Shown: in pieces, positions 10,162-19,407 of the stretch
Layout of the letters: each line of letters starts with the position of its first letter
Position numbering within the stretch: position 1 is the stretch's first letter
Assembly (NCBI RefSeq): GCF_016862995.1
Contig: NZ_BOOA01000009.1
Coordinates: 1 to 64,000, forward strand
Direction of reading: 5' to 3'
Origin: Acrocarpospora phusangensis
GTDB lineage: Bacteria; Actinomycetota; Actinomycetes; Streptosporangiales; Streptosporangiaceae
DNA length: 64,000 nucleotides
Program-made: the position numbers and the translations under genes
The notes under the pieces: generated by a model
The model's input: only the letters and a program-made list of their open reading frames with translations
Databases searched by the model: none
What the model was told of the DNA's origin: nothing

Positions 10162-10665
10162 ATGCAGGACGCCCTCGCGATCCACCGCCGGCTCCTCGCC
10201 CACCAGATCCACCATGAGATCGTACGGCTTCCTCGTGTCCTGACTTGCTTCGACGACCTGCCGGAGGTATTGGGGGTCCCCGCGCGGACCTGTGTCGGGG
10301 TCACCGTCTTCGAGGTGACCGTGCGATCCGTCCGGGACGCGGTGGCCGTCATCGGCTCGGTCGCGGAACCGCCGAAGCCCGCCGCGGTGGGCGCGCTGCT
10401 GGGCGCGCAGCGGGTCCGGCTCGCCTCGGCCTTCCTCGTGAACGCCGTCACCGACTACGCGGCCGGTCTGGTCGGGCCGCTGCTGCTGCCCGAACGCCTC
10501 ACCGCGCTCATCGATCAGCGCCTGATCGATCACACCGATCCGGACGAATTCCTCCACACCGCCACCGGAGAGCGCAGCACCGTCTTGCGGCTACGGGCCA
10601 TCCATTTGTTCGCCCTCGTCGACGCCAAGCCAGTGGATCTCACTGGTAACGGACGCACCAGCTGA
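10162..10665 (+). CDS. YbaK/EbsC-like aminoacyl-tRNA deacylase domain protein
   Basis: A 167-residue stand-alone protein resembling the YbaK/ProX editing domain that hydrolyses mischarged aminoacyl-tRNA. It has the typical HQIHHEIVRLPR start, a CVGVTVFEV strand and the AAVGALLGAQRVRLASAFLVN block. The essential lysine found in classical YbaK is not obvious, so activity is uncertain. ATG follows AAGGAG by 8 nt. It sits between cca and the DUF6049 gene, where mycobacteria carry a Nudix hydrolase (Rv3908). Neighbourhood with cca hints at tRNA quality control (inference). Confidence 0.7.
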   Translation: MQDALAIHRRLLAHQIHHEIVRLPRVLTCFDDLPEVLGVPARTCVGVTVFEVTVRSVRDAVAVIGSVAEPPKPAAVGALLGAQRVRLASAFLVNAVTDYAAGLVGPLLLPERLTALIDQRLIDHTDPDEFLHTATGERSTVLRLRAIHLFALVDAKPVDLTGNGRTS

Positions 10666-10687
10666 CATCGGCCACATATCGAAGGCC

Positions 10688-10703
10688 TATAGCATTCAGG
10701 GCG
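10688..10703 (+). promoter_or_regulatory. -10 element for the DUF6049 gene
   Basis: TATAGC (10688-10693) precedes the GTG start at 10703 by nine bases with no ribosome binding site, consistent with a leaderless or near-leaderless transcript. Confidence 0.4.
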
Positions 10704-12763
10704 TGCGTCGCCTGGTTTCCCTTCTGACCGCCGCCTGGCTTGTCGCGCCGGGCCTGGCGCACCCGGCGAGCGCGCGCGCCTCGGTGCTGGCCGACGCGCT
10801 GGTGGTGACGGAGATCTCCCCCGAGGCGCCCACCGACCCCCGCGCGCCCATCACGATCTCCGGCGAGGTCACCGGCACCCCCCGCGCCCCCATCAAGGTC
10901 AGATTCCGGTACGGCCTGGGCGGTCCCTTCCAGAGCCGCGCCGACATGGACGCCCACGCCACCGGCCAGGCCGACTACACCAGCGGCTTCGACACCAGGA
11001 TCCAGGGCGGCACCGCGCTGGACGCCGCCGGCAAGCTCTCCTTCACCGTCGACTTCACCCCCGCCCAGCTGGGCCTCATCCGGGCGGGCGTGTACCCGCT
11101 GACCATCGAGGCCCTGGACGGCCTCACCGAGCAGCCCCTGTCGGCCGTACGGACCTTCCTGACCTACCTGCCGGCGGGCACGCAGATCGGCAGGACCAGG
11201 ATCGCCGCCGCGCTGCCTCTGGTCGGGCGGCAGCACCAGGCCGACGACAGCGTCTTCATGAACGAGGACCTGCTCGGCGACGGCCGCCTGGCCGGGCTGC
11301 GCAAGCTGGCCGAGACCGTGGACGGCAACGTCACCTGGTTCGTGGACCCGGCCCTGCTGGACGACGCCCACCGGCTCTCCCAGGCGCACAGGAACAGCGA
11401 GAGCGGCGACGAGCTGGACCGGTCGGCCGACGCCGAGGCGGGAGCCTGGCTGGAGGGGGTCCGCGCCGCGCTGACCGACAACCCGGTCGTCGCCACGCCG
11501 TACGGGGACGCGGATCTGACCGCGCTGGTGCACAACGGGCTGGACGACGCGACCGGGCAGGCCGTCAGCCAGGGCTCGGCCATCGCCAGCCAGCTCCTCA
11601 AACGGCAGATCCCGTCCAACACGGTGTGGCCGGTGGGCGGCGTGATCGACCGGGACGCCCTGGACGAGCTGGCCATCAGCGGCGCCCGCTCGGTCCTGCT
11701 GACCGGGTCGGCGCTGCCGCCGGTCAACCCCGCGGAGGCGGTCACCGCGGCCCCGGCCGCGCCGGTGGACACGGTCAACGGCCAGCTCACCGCGCAGCTG
11801 GCCGATCCGGTCCTGAGCCAGCTGCTGAGCACCGACACCCGGTCGCCGGGGGCGGCGCTGACCGCGCGGCAGCGCTTCGTGGCGGAGACCGCCATGATCT
11901 CCCTGTCCCAGCCGCCGAAGCGGGTGGCCAGCGTGATCGTCGCGCCCCCCGCCCGGCTGTGGAACCCCGACCCGGACTTCGTGGCCGGGCTGCTCAAGCC
12001 GCTGCCGTGGACCCGGTCGGTCCGGCTGGACAGCATCAAGCCGGACAAGACCGCCCGGGGTGACCTCGTGTACTCGCCGCAGGCGCGGCAGGGCGAACTG
12101 TCCAAGGCGTACATGACCACGCTGCGCAAGCTGTCCAGGAAGGTGGACACGGCCACCCAGGTGCCCACCAGCGGCGTACGGGTGTTCGAGACGGCCGTGC
12201 TGCGGCTGGCCTCGGCCGCCTGGCGCGGCCAGCGCAACGAGAAGGAGGCCGCCGCCTACGTCGCCCAGGTCGAGCGGGCGGTGGACGAGCGGATCGCCAA
12301 GGTGTCGGTGGCCCGGCCGGAGGACCCGCGCTCGATCGCGGGCGAGAACGGCAGGATCCCGGTCACCGTCAAGAACGACATGGCGGAGGACGCCAAGGTC
12401 GCCATCCGGGTGCGCTCCAGCCATCCGCAGCTGCTCGCGGTGGAAGCCCGCGACGGCGTCTACCAGACCGACACGGTCGTGGTGCCCGGCGGCAAGACGC
12501 AGTCCTTCGACGTGCCGGTGACCGTACGCGGCGACGGCGGCCAGGCCACGCTCAACGTGCAGCTGGTCACGCCGCAGGGCCGCGTGTTCGGCAAGGCGGC
12601 CAAACTGACGGTCTCCGCGACCGGCTACGGCGGCATCGCCCTGGTGATCGTCGGCGCCGCCGTCGTCATCATGCTGGCGGCCGTGGTGATGCGCGTCCTA
12701 CGCCGCCGCTCCACCAAACGACCGATTCTGCCGTCCCCCATCCGGGAACCCAGCGAGGCGTGA
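10703..12763 (+). CDS. DUF6049 family membrane-anchored extracellular protein
   Basis: Large secreted protein (686 residues) orthologous by position to Rv3909. It has an N-terminal signal peptide (about 1-26, ending ASA), an extracellular region with a beta-sandwich start (ITISGEVTG), a polysaccharide-deacetylase-like alpha/beta middle (FVDPALLDD, VWPVGGVIDRDALDEL), another beta domain near 540-640, and one C-terminal membrane helix (about 640-665) before a short basic cytoplasmic tail. It lies just upstream of murJ in nearly all actinobacteria, which suggests a cell-wall assembly role, but the biochemical function is unknown. The GTG start gives a good signal peptide. Confidence 0.88.
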   Translation: MRRLVSLLTAAWLVAPGLAHPASARASVLADALVVTEISPEAPTDPRAPITISGEVTGTPRAPIKVRFRYGLGGPFQSRADMDAHATGQADYTSGFDTRIQGGTALDAAGKLSFTVDFTPAQLGLIRAGVYPLTIEALDGLTEQPLSAVRTFLTYLPAGTQIGRTRIAAALPLVGRQHQADDSVFMNEDLLGDGRLAGLRKLAETVDGNVTWFVDPALLDDAHRLSQAHRNSESGDELDRSADAEAGAWLEGVRAALTDNPVVATPYGDADLTALVHNGLDDATGQAVSQGSAIASQLLKRQIPSNTVWPVGGVIDRDALDELAISGARSVLLTGSALPPVNPAEAVTAAPAAPVDTVNGQLTAQLADPVLSQLLSTDTRSPGAALTARQRFVAETAMISLSQPPKRVASVIVAPPARLWNPDPDFVAGLLKPLPWTRSVRLDSIKPDKTARGDLVYSPQARQGELSKAYMTTLRKLSRKVDTATQVPTSGVRVFETAVLRLASAAWRGQRNEKEAAAYVAQVERAVDERIAKVSVARPEDPRSIAGENGRIPVTVKNDMAEDAKVAIRVRSSHPQLLAVEARDGVYQTDTVVVPGGKTQSFDVPVTVRGDGGQATLNVQLVTPQGRVFGKAAKLTVSATGYGGIALVIVGAAVVIMLAAVVMRVLRRRSTKRPILPSPIREPSEA

Positions 12764-12869
12764 ACATGGCTTGGCCGCGCCCCACATACGACTAAGAGGG
12801 CGGGCGCCGGGGTGTGCCTGCGGGGATGCTCCCCAGTAACCTCGTGAATCTCTTGGACTGAGGAGTGAT

Positions 12870-14483
12870 ATGAGCCGGTTGCTGCGGGCCAGCGCGATCA
12901 TGGCGGCGGGCACGCTCGTCTCGCGGCTGACCGGCTTTCTGCGGACCGCCATCCTGGCCTCCGCGATCGGCGTGACCATCCTCGGGGACGCGTACAACGT
13001 CGCGTACACGATTCCGTTCGTGCTCTTCGACCTGCTCATCGGCGGGGTGTTGAGCAGCGTGATCGTGCCGGCCATCCTGCGGCACCACAAGGAGGACGCG
13101 GACGGTGGGCGGGCCTACGAGCAGCGACTGCTGACGGCGGCCGTCGTCGGGCTCACCCTCGTCGCCGTCGTGGCCGTGCTGCTGTCCCGGCCTCTTGTCG
13201 TGCTGTACGCCGACGACCTGGCGCCGAGGGGCCTGGACACGGCGGTCACGCTGGCCCAGCTGATCCTGCCGCAGATCGCCTTCTTCGGCGTGGGCGCGGT
13301 GGCCGGGGCGATCCTTAACACCCGGGACCGGTTCGGCGCGCCGATGTGGGCGCCGGTGCTCAACAACATCGTGGTCATCGGGGTGGGCGTCGCCTACCTG
13401 CTGCGGGACGGCACCCACGACGTGGACACGGTGACCAGGTCGGACCTGCTGCTGCTCGGGCTCGGCACGACGGCGGGCATCGTGGCCCAGGCCATCGTGC
13501 TGATCGCCGCGCTGCACGCGGCCGGGTTCCGGTTCCGGCCGCGATTCGACATCTGGCGGGCCGGGCTGGGGGAGCTGACCCGGCTGGCGGTCTGGACGCT
13601 CGCGTTCGTGGCGATCAACCAGGTCGGGTTCGTGGTGACCACCCGGCTGGCCACCGGGGCGGGCAGCCTCGCGGCGGCGGACGGCGTCGACGGGCGGGGG
13701 CTCACGCCGTACTCGTACGCGTTCCAGCTGTTCCAGTTGCCGTACGGGATCATCGCGGTCTCGGTGATCACGGCCATGCTGCCGCGGTTGAGCGTGTTCG
13801 TCCGGGACGGGGAGTTCGACTCGGCGCGGGCGGAGTTCGCGTCCGCGGTGCGCATGGTCAGCTCGGTGATCGTGCCGGCGGGGCTGCTGCTGATGGTGCT
13901 GGGGCCGTCGGTGACCGTACTGATCTTCGGGCGGGGGGCGGTCTCCACCGAGCAGGCGATCTACATCGGGCACGTGCTCCAGGTCTTCGGGGTCGCCCTG
14001 GTGCCGTTCTCGATCTTCCAGCTGCTGCTGCGGGTCTTCTACAGCTTCGGCGACACCCGGACCCCGGCGCTGATCGCGGGATTCAACGTGCTGGTCAACG
14101 CGGCGATCGGGATCACGCTGTACTTCACGCTGCCGCCGGAGATGGTGGTGATGGGGCTGGCCGGGGCGTTCACCGTGACGTACGTGGCGGGGAGCGCGCT
14201 CACCTGGCTGCTGGCCAGCCGCAGGATCGGCGGCCTCGGCGGCCGGCTGGTGGCCTCCGGCCTGTCCCGGATGTACCTGGCCGCCATCCCGGCCGCCCTG
14301 GTCGCCCTGCTGGTCCTGTGGGGGAGCGTACGGCTGGCCGAGATCACGGCGATCACCTCCGCGGTGGTGCTGGCGGTAGGCGGCGGGCTCGGCGGCGCGG
14401 TATACCTGTTCGTCGCGCACCGGCTCCGCATCGACGAGGTCGGTTCCATCATTGGAATGGTGACGAGGCGGGTAGGACGCTAA
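12870..14483 (+). CDS. murJ: Lipid II flippase MurJ
   Basis: Integral membrane protein (537 residues) with about 14 hydrophobic helices that moves lipid II across the cytoplasmic membrane. Family signatures include the N-terminal ASAIMAAGTLVSRLTGFLRT block, GGVLSSVIVPAI, and FYSFGDTRTPALIAGFNVLVN in the second half. ATG follows GAGGAG. Unlike the mycobacterial MviN protein, which carries the kinase-like domain in the same chain, this one stops after the membrane domain and a separate downstream gene supplies it. Confidence 0.95.
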   Translation: MSRLLRASAIMAAGTLVSRLTGFLRTAILASAIGVTILGDAYNVAYTIPFVLFDLLIGGVLSSVIVPAILRHHKEDADGGRAYEQRLLTAAVVGLTLVAVVAVLLSRPLVVLYADDLAPRGLDTAVTLAQLILPQIAFFGVGAVAGAILNTRDRFGAPMWAPVLNNIVVIGVGVAYLLRDGTHDVDTVTRSDLLLLGLGTTAGIVAQAIVLIAALHAAGFRFRPRFDIWRAGLGELTRLAVWTLAFVAINQVGFVVTTRLATGAGSLAAADGVDGRGLTPYSYAFQLFQLPYGIIAVSVITAMLPRLSVFVRDGEFDSARAEFASAVRMVSSVIVPAGLLLMVLGPSVTVLIFGRGAVSTEQAIYIGHVLQVFGVALVPFSIFQLLLRVFYSFGDTRTPALIAGFNVLVNAAIGITLYFTLPPEMVVMGLAGAFTVTYVAGSALTWLLASRRIGGLGGRLVASGLSRMYLAAIPAALVALLVLWGSVRLAEITAITSAVVLAVGGGLGGAVYLFVAHRLRIDEVGSIIGMVTRRVGR

Positions 14484-14641
14484 ACGGTTTCCCGACCCCG
14501 GATCTGTGGTCCGGACGGGCGTGGTGCGGCTCTGTCACGGCACTAGCATGGTGTGGCAGAGGTAAAAACCGGTGAGCGGAGGCAAAGCGTGGGCGGATGC
14601 ACACTGCGTCCCCGGCCTGGTGCGGGAGCGGCCCGGTGAGC

Positions 14642-16111
14642 ATGTCCGCCGTAGAACCCGGCACCCGACTCGCCAACCGCTTCCGGCTTGAGGACCGGGT
14701 GAGCGAATCCGCCGGCGCCACCCTGTGGAAGGCCATCGACGAGATCCTCGCCAGGCCCGTCGCCGTGCACACCTTCAGCCCCGAGTTCCCCCGCGAGTCC
14801 GAGGTCGTCCTGGCCGCGCGGGCCGCGAGCCGGCTGCACGACCCCCGGCTCACCCAGGTGTTCGACGCCGCCGACGAGGACGGCACCGCCTACGTGGTGA
14901 GCGAGTGGGTGACCGGCGACTCCCTGCTCGACCTGCTCGAAGCCGGGCCGATGGACCCGGAGCGCGGCGCCGTGCTGGTCGCCGAGGCCGCCGAGGCCCT
15001 CGCCCACGCGCACGAAGCCGGCATGTGCCACCTGAACCTGACACCCGGCCGGCTGATGTGGACCGAGGGCGGCACGGTCAAGCTGCTCGGGGTGGGCGTG
15101 GACGCGGCCATCCTCGGCCTGGAGGCCGAATCCCCCGAGGACTCGCAGCGGCGGGACGCGGAGGGTCTCGGGCGGCTGCTGTACGCGGCGCTGACCGGAC
15201 ACTGGCCCGGCGAGGACGACTGCGGCCTGCCGCCCGCGCCCCTGGACGACGGCAAGATCTGCACGCCGCGCCAGGTGACCGCCGGAGTGCCCGGCTACCT
15301 GGACACGATCGCGAGCCGCGCCCTCGGCGTCAAACGCGGGGCCCCTCCGCTGGAGACCCCCGCCGCCGTGGCCGAGGAACTGGCCCAGGTCCCCCGCCCG
15401 GTGCCCGCCCCCGCCTCGACCGTGCCGCCGTCGGTGGAGTTGCGCGCCGAGGCGCCCGACACGCTCAACATCCGGCCGGTGGCCGTGCCCCGGCCGCAGC
15501 CGGCCCGCCCGCCCGGCCTGTTCAGCCGGTTCATCGTCACCATCGTGGTCCTGCTGGTGATGGCCGTGGTCGGCATCGGCGCCTGGAGCCTGGGCAAGAG
15601 CCTCGGCACCGAGGCCTCGCCCAGCACCAGCGCGCCCACCACACCCGGCGCGGAACCCGCCAAGACCGTCGCCCTCACCCCCGCCGGGGCCATCGGCTTC
15701 GACCCGCTCGGGGACGGCGAGGAGCGCAACGAACTCGCCCCGCGCGCCATCGACGGCTCGTACGGCACCGACTGGCACACCGAGTCCTACAACGACGCCA
15801 AGTTCGGCGGCCTGAAGAAGGGGGTCGGGCTCCTCATCGACCTCGGGCGGGACGCGCGGTTAACGAAGGTGACCGTGGACTTCGGGGACGTGCCCGGCGG
15901 GGCCGCGGAGCTCAAGCTGGGCGCCGAGCCCACGCCGGAGGCGCTCACCACGGCCGCGTCCACCAAGGAGGCCATGGGCAAGGTCAGCTTCGACCTGGGC
16001 GGGAGCGAGCCGAGCCGGTATCTCATGGTGTGGTTCACGGAGCTGCCGCCGTACCAGAGCCGGTTCCGTGGGACGGTGCTGGATCTGGAGATCACGGCGA
16101 CGGAAGAGTAG
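14642..16111 (+). CDS. Membrane-anchored pseudokinase with extracellular discoidin-like domain
   Basis: A 489-residue protein. Residues about 1-250 form a Ser/Thr-kinase-like fold, but the catalytic lysine is replaced (VAVH for VAVK), the HRD loop reads CHLNLTPGRL and the DFG position reads LLGVGVD, so it should be inactive. A proline-rich stretch, one membrane helix (about 295-320) and an extracellular domain resembling F5/8-type carbohydrate-binding modules (DGSYGTDWHTES...; LLIDLGRDARLTKVTVDFG) follow. It corresponds to the C-terminal half of mycobacterial MviN, whose pseudokinase binds an FHA protein when phosphorylated. The ATG at 14642 is the likely start; an upstream ATG (14597) and GTG (14636) are possible. 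Confidence 0.85.
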   Translation: MSAVEPGTRLANRFRLEDRVSESAGATLWKAIDEILARPVAVHTFSPEFPRESEVVLAARAASRLHDPRLTQVFDAADEDGTAYVVSEWVTGDSLLDLLEAGPMDPERGAVLVAEAAEALAHAHEAGMCHLNLTPGRLMWTEGGTVKLLGVGVDAAILGLEAESPEDSQRRDAEGLGRLLYAALTGHWPGEDDCGLPPAPLDDGKICTPRQVTAGVPGYLDTIASRALGVKRGAPPLETPAAVAEELAQVPRPVPAPASTVPPSVELRAEAPDTLNIRPVAVPRPQPARPPGLFSRFIVTIVVLLVMAVVGIGAWSLGKSLGTEASPSTSAPTTPGAEPAKTVALTPAGAIGFDPLGDGEERNELAPRAIDGSYGTDWHTESYNDAKFGGLKKGVGLLIDLGRDARLTKVTVDFGDVPGGAAELKLGAEPTPEALTTAASTKEAMGKVSFDLGGSEPSRYLMVWFTELPPYQSRFRGTVLDLEITATEE

Positions 16112-16229
16112 TCGAGTGGGGTTGTCCACAAGCGCGACCAAGCCATTTGATCTGGTTTGAGCGCCTTGTAGCCGCTGAGGGGAAGTATGGTGGCACCATC
16201 GTGGACCTGAAGACCCTGGGATCGGCGAC

Positions 16230-16886
16230 GTGACCCCTCCTCCAGAACAGCCGGCAACGCCCGAGCACTCCGCAGTCGCGGGCGCCCGGGCGTCGGTGAC
16301 GGACGCCGACCTGCTCGCCCGTCACATCGGCGGTGATCCGCAGGCCTTCAGTGAGATCGTCAAACGGCACCGGGACCGTATGTGGGCGGTCGCCCTGCGT
16401 ACGCTGGGTGATCCGGATGAGGCGGCGGATGCCGTACAGGACGCGTTCATGTCCGCTTATCGGAAGGCGGACAGCTTCCGGGGGGACGCGGCGGTCACCA
16501 CCTGGCTGCACCGGATCGTGGTGAACGCCTGCCTGGACCGGATGCGGCGCAAGTCCGTGCGGCCCGTGGCCGACGACGAGCTGATCGAGGCGGCCGAGCG
16601 GGACACCCAGCTGCCCGACCAGACCGCCGAACGCGAAGTGTCCATGGAGGTTACGGCGGCGCTCAAACTGCTGCCGTCGGACCAGCGGGCGGCTCTGGTG
16701 CTCGTGGACATGATGGGGTATTCAGTGGAGGACGCGGCGTCTGTGCTTGGGGTGCCCGCGGGGACCGTGAAGAGCCGCTGTGCGCGAGGTCGTGCGAAAC
16801 TCGCCCCGATTCTTTCGCATCTGCGGAACCGAACAGACCTCACTCGCGTCTCATCCGCGAAGGGAGCAGAACTTCGTGACGGGTGA
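16230..16886 (+). CDS. sigM: ECF RNA polymerase sigma factor SigM
   Basis: A 218-residue group 4 sigma factor. Region 2 covers about 30-100 (DPQAFSEIVKRHRDRMWAVALRTLGDPDEAADAVQDAFMSAY is split here by domain, with the aspartate-rich core-binding helix DEAADAVQDAF). Region 4 covers about 150-200 (LPSDQRAALVLVDMMGYSVEDAASVLGVPAGTVKSR). The start is GTG. It overlaps the start of its anti-sigma gene by 11 bp, the usual arrangement for translational coupling, and lies in the murJ-sigM-trxB context seen in mycobacteria and streptomycetes, where SigM responds to envelope or oxidative stress. Confidence 0.92.
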   Translation: MTPPPEQPATPEHSAVAGARASVTDADLLARHIGGDPQAFSEIVKRHRDRMWAVALRTLGDPDEAADAVQDAFMSAYRKADSFRGDAAVTTWLHRIVVNACLDRMRRKSVRPVADDELIEAAERDTQLPDQTAEREVSMEVTAALKLLPSDQRAALVLVDMMGYSVEDAASVLGVPAGTVKSRCARGRAKLAPILSHLRNRTDLTRVSSAKGAELRDG

Positions 16887-17697
16887 TACGCATTACGACC
16901 TGGAGATCCTCGCAGAGCTGGCGGAGGGGTTGCTAGACGACGCGACCGCTCGCCGGGTTCGGGAGCATCTGGCGGTCTGTGATCCCTGCGGGGAGAGCTT
17001 GGCCGATCTGGCTGCCGTGCGGGAGATGCTGGCGGCGGTGCCGGTTCCGGCCATGCCGCTGGGGGTTGCGATGCGGATCGACCGCGCGCTCGCCGACGAG
17101 CCGAACCCCTTCGCCTCCGTGCCGGTGGGTGCCAACGGGTTGTCGAAGCTGTCCCTCGTTCCCGCTCTGGATGCGTCTGCCGAGGTGGACTCGGAGGAGC
17201 TTGCGACTGTCACGCCGATTCGGCGGGGGCGGCGGGTCTGGGTGGCGACGCTGGGGATGGCGGCCGCCGCTGCTGGGGTTTTCGGGGCTTCCGTGCTGGC
17301 GAGCAGTCTGATGTCCGCGCCGGGAGGGACGCTCGCGGAGCCGCCGGCTACGAGTGTGTCGACGCCGGAGAGGTCTCCGCAGCGGACGCTGGCTTATACC
17401 GTTCGGGCCAGTGGGCACAACTACACGTCGCGGGAGCTGTCCGGGCCGCTCGTGGGGTACTTCGGGCCTGAGCCTGGTACGGGGAGCAACAACGACGAGC
17501 AGCTGGATGCTTGCGTGCAGGACAAGGCCAATGAGCTCGATCGGCCGCCGATCGCGGTGGATCGGGCGCAGTACAACGGCAGCGAAGCCACGGTGATGGC
17601 GTTCTGGGAAGACCAGAGTCTCGACAAGGTTCGTGTCGTGGTTGTGGATGACAACTGCCGCGAGCTTCGGCAAGACGGTTTGGCTACCTGGAACTAG
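16876..17697 (+). CDS. Zinc-type anti-sigma factor (membrane-anchored)
   Basis: A 273-residue probable SigM antagonist (RsmA position). The cytoplasmic N-terminus has the anti-sigma zinc motif HLAVCDPC (H-x3-C-x2-C). A linker, one membrane helix (WVATLGMAAAAAGVFGASVLASSLM region, about 118-142) and an extracellular domain of about 120 residues with a cysteine pair follow. GTG start with AGGGAG 9 nt upstream, inside the sigM 3' end. Redox or ligand sensing through the outer domain is inference. Confidence 0.85.
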   Translation: MTGDTHYDLEILAELAEGLLDDATARRVREHLAVCDPCGESLADLAAVREMLAAVPVPAMPLGVAMRIDRALADEPNPFASVPVGANGLSKLSLVPALDASAEVDSEELATVTPIRRGRRVWVATLGMAAAAAGVFGASVLASSLMSAPGGTLAEPPATSVSTPERSPQRTLAYTVRASGHNYTSRELSGPLVGYFGPEPGTGSNNDEQLDACVQDKANELDRPPIAVDRAQYNGSEATVMAFWEDQSLDKVRVVVVDDNCRELRQDGLATWN

Positions 17698-17703
17698 GCC
17701 GTT

Positions 17704-17732
17704 GGTGGTTCTCCCACCCACCCACCTTTTTT
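17704..17732 (+). terminator. Probable intrinsic terminator after the anti-sigma gene
   Basis: GGTGG can pair with CCACC 13 bases downstream, and six T residues follow directly. The stem is short but the T tract is the best on this strand nearby. The remaining bases up to trxB hold only a promoter candidate and no convincing gene. Confidence 0.5.
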
Positions 17733-17954
17733 GAGCTGGCGCTCGGCTCTCCGTCCAGTCGGCGACCGTCTTGAGGGCAGCTTGGCCGGGTATCACGCCT
17801 ACGCGACCCGCGCCGACTCACAGCGCCGGTTGGGCCACGATCTTCGCCTACGACGAGCTGACCCAGCGCTGGCTGGCGAAAGTGGCCCAAATCACGAGCA
17901 GCGGCTCCGGCTGAGGGTGCCGGGCGGGGGCGAGGGCCGTGGGTTCGGGGGGTA

Positions 17955-17981
17955 GGCAATAAACAGAGCCTAGGATCTGTT
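17955..17981 (+). promoter_or_regulatory. Candidate SigR-type promoter for trxBA
   Basis: GGCAAT, then 18 bp, then GTT resembles the thiol-stress SigR/SigH consensus GGGAAT-N18-GTT with one mismatch. In streptomycetes trxBA is a known SigR target. A housekeeping-like TAGGAT lies inside the spacer (17971-17976). Confidence 0.4.
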
Positions 17982-18016
17982 GACGCCCGTGGCAGATGCA
18001 GAGAGAGGCGAATGCG

Positions 18017-18949
18017 TTGAGCGACGTCCGTAACGTGATCATTATCGGGTCGGGGCCCGCCGGCTATACGGCGGCCGTGTACTCGGCCCGTGCCGACCTC
18101 CGGCCGCTCGTGTTCGAGGGCTCGGTCACGGCCGGCGGCGCGCTGATGAACACCACCGACGTGGAGAACTTCCCCGGCTTCCCCGACGGCATCATGGGCC
18201 CGGACCTCATGGACAACCTGCGCAAGCAGGCGGAGCGTTTCGGCGCCGAACTGGTCGCCGACGACGTGGTCGAGGTGGACCTGACGGTCACGCCCAAGGT
18301 CGTGAAGACCCACACCGACACGTTCTACGCCAAGTCCGTGATCCTGGCGACCGGCTCCGGCTACCGGGAGCTGGGCCTGGTGAACGAGAAGCGGCTGTCG
18401 GGCCACGGCGTCTCGTGGTGTGCCACCTGTGACGGGTTCTTCTTCCGCGACCAGGACATCGTGGTCGTGGGCGGCGGCGACACGGCGATGGAGGAGGCCA
18501 CCTTCCTGACCCGGTTCGCCCGTTCGGTCACGATCGTGCACCGCCGCGACGAACTCCGCGCCAGCAAGATCATGCAGGATCGCGCGTTCGCGAACGAGAA
18601 GATCCGCTTCGTCTGGGACAGCACGGTCGTCGACGTCCTGGGGGAGAACAAGGTCAGCGGCGTACGGCTGCGCAACCTCAAGACCGGCGAGGAGAGCGAA
18701 CTGCCGGCCACCGGCCTGTTCATCGCGATCGGCCACGATCCCCGTACCGAGCTGGTCAAGGGCCAGGTCGACCTCGACGACGAGGGTTACATCAAGGTCG
18801 ATTCGCCCACCACCAGGACCAACCTGGACGGCGTGTTCGCCTGTGGGGACGTGGTGGACCACACCTACCGCCAGGCCATCACCGCCGCCGGCACGGGCTG
18901 TTCCGCCTCGCTCGACTCGGAGCGCTGGCTCACCGAACTCGACGACTGA
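18017..18949 (+). CDS. trxB: Thioredoxin reductase
   Basis: FAD/NADPH enzyme that reduces thioredoxin. The 310-residue product has the FAD motif [15 protein letters not shown] at the N-terminus, the redox-active WCATCDG (C135, C138), the NADPH-binding [12 protein letters not shown] and HRRDELRAS block, and the C-terminal [12 protein letters not shown] start is chosen, with GAGAGG upstream. An in-frame ATG at 17996 would add seven residues before the family start. It lies 31 bp before trxA, so one transcript is likely. Confidence 0.95.
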   Translation: MSDVRNVIIIGSGPAGYTAAVYSARADLRPLVFEGSVTAGGALMNTTDVENFPGFPDGIMGPDLMDNLRKQAERFGAELVADDVVEVDLTVTPKVVKTHTDTFYAKSVILATGSGYRELGLVNEKRLSGHGVSWCATCDGFFFRDQDIVVVGGGDTAMEEATFLTRFARSVTIVHRRDELRASKIMQDRAFANEKIRFVWDSTVVDVLGENKVSGVRLRNLKTGEESELPATGLFIAIGHDPRTELVKGQVDLDDEGYIKVDSPTTRTNLDGVFACGDVVDHTYRQAITAAGTGCSASLDSERWLTELDD

Positions 18950-18980
18950 TTCATCGAAACATCACGAAGGGGAGACAACA

Positions 18981-19304
18981 GTGGGCGCCATCAAGAGCGT
19001 GACCGACGCGGACTTCGGCAACGAGGTCCTCAAGAGCGACAAGCCCGTCATCGTGGACTTCTGGGCCGAGTGGTGCGGGCCGTGCCGTCAGGTCGCCCCC
19101 ATCCTCGAGGAGATCGCGGCCGAGCACGCGGACAAGCTGACCGTGGTCAAGCTCAACATCGACGAGAACCCGGTGACGCCGCGTGACTACGGCGTCATGC
19201 AGATTCCGACCATGAACGTCTACAAGGGCGGCGAGGTCGTGAAGCAGATCATCGGCGCCAAGCCGAAGGCGATGCTGCTCCGCGAGCTCGACGGGATCAT
19301 CTGA
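18981..19304 (+). CDS. trxA: Thioredoxin
   Basis: Cytosolic dithiol reductant of 107 residues, the usual length. The active site is WCGPC (C32, C35) after VDFWAE, and the cis-proline is in QIPTMNVY. GTG follows AAGGGGAG. It is paired with trxB and followed by a strong terminator. Confidence 0.95.
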   Translation: MGAIKSVTDADFGNEVLKSDKPVIVDFWAEWCGPCRQVAPILEEIAAEHADKLTVVKLNIDENPVTPRDYGVMQIPTMNVYKGGEVVKQIIGAKPKAMLLRELDGII

Positions 19305-19326
19305 CCCGGGCGTCTTCCGCCACAGG

Positions 19327-19358
19327 AAAGCCTCCTCGGCAACCGAGGAGGCTTTCTG
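19327..19358 (+). terminator. Intrinsic terminator after trxA
   Basis: Perfect 13-bp stem AAAGCCTCCTCGG / CCGAGGAGGCTTT with loop CAA. It is also usable from the minus strand, where the acetyltransferase gene ends nearby. Confidence 0.85.
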
Positions 19359-19407
19359 CTTGTCCGGGAATGGTTCCCTATTGGCCGTAGAAGGGGCTGA
19401 GACCGGC

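Noticed and set aside
17731-17955. Open frame of 74 codons between the anti-sigma gene and trxB
   Set aside because: No ribosome binding site, low-complexity translation and no recognisable domain.
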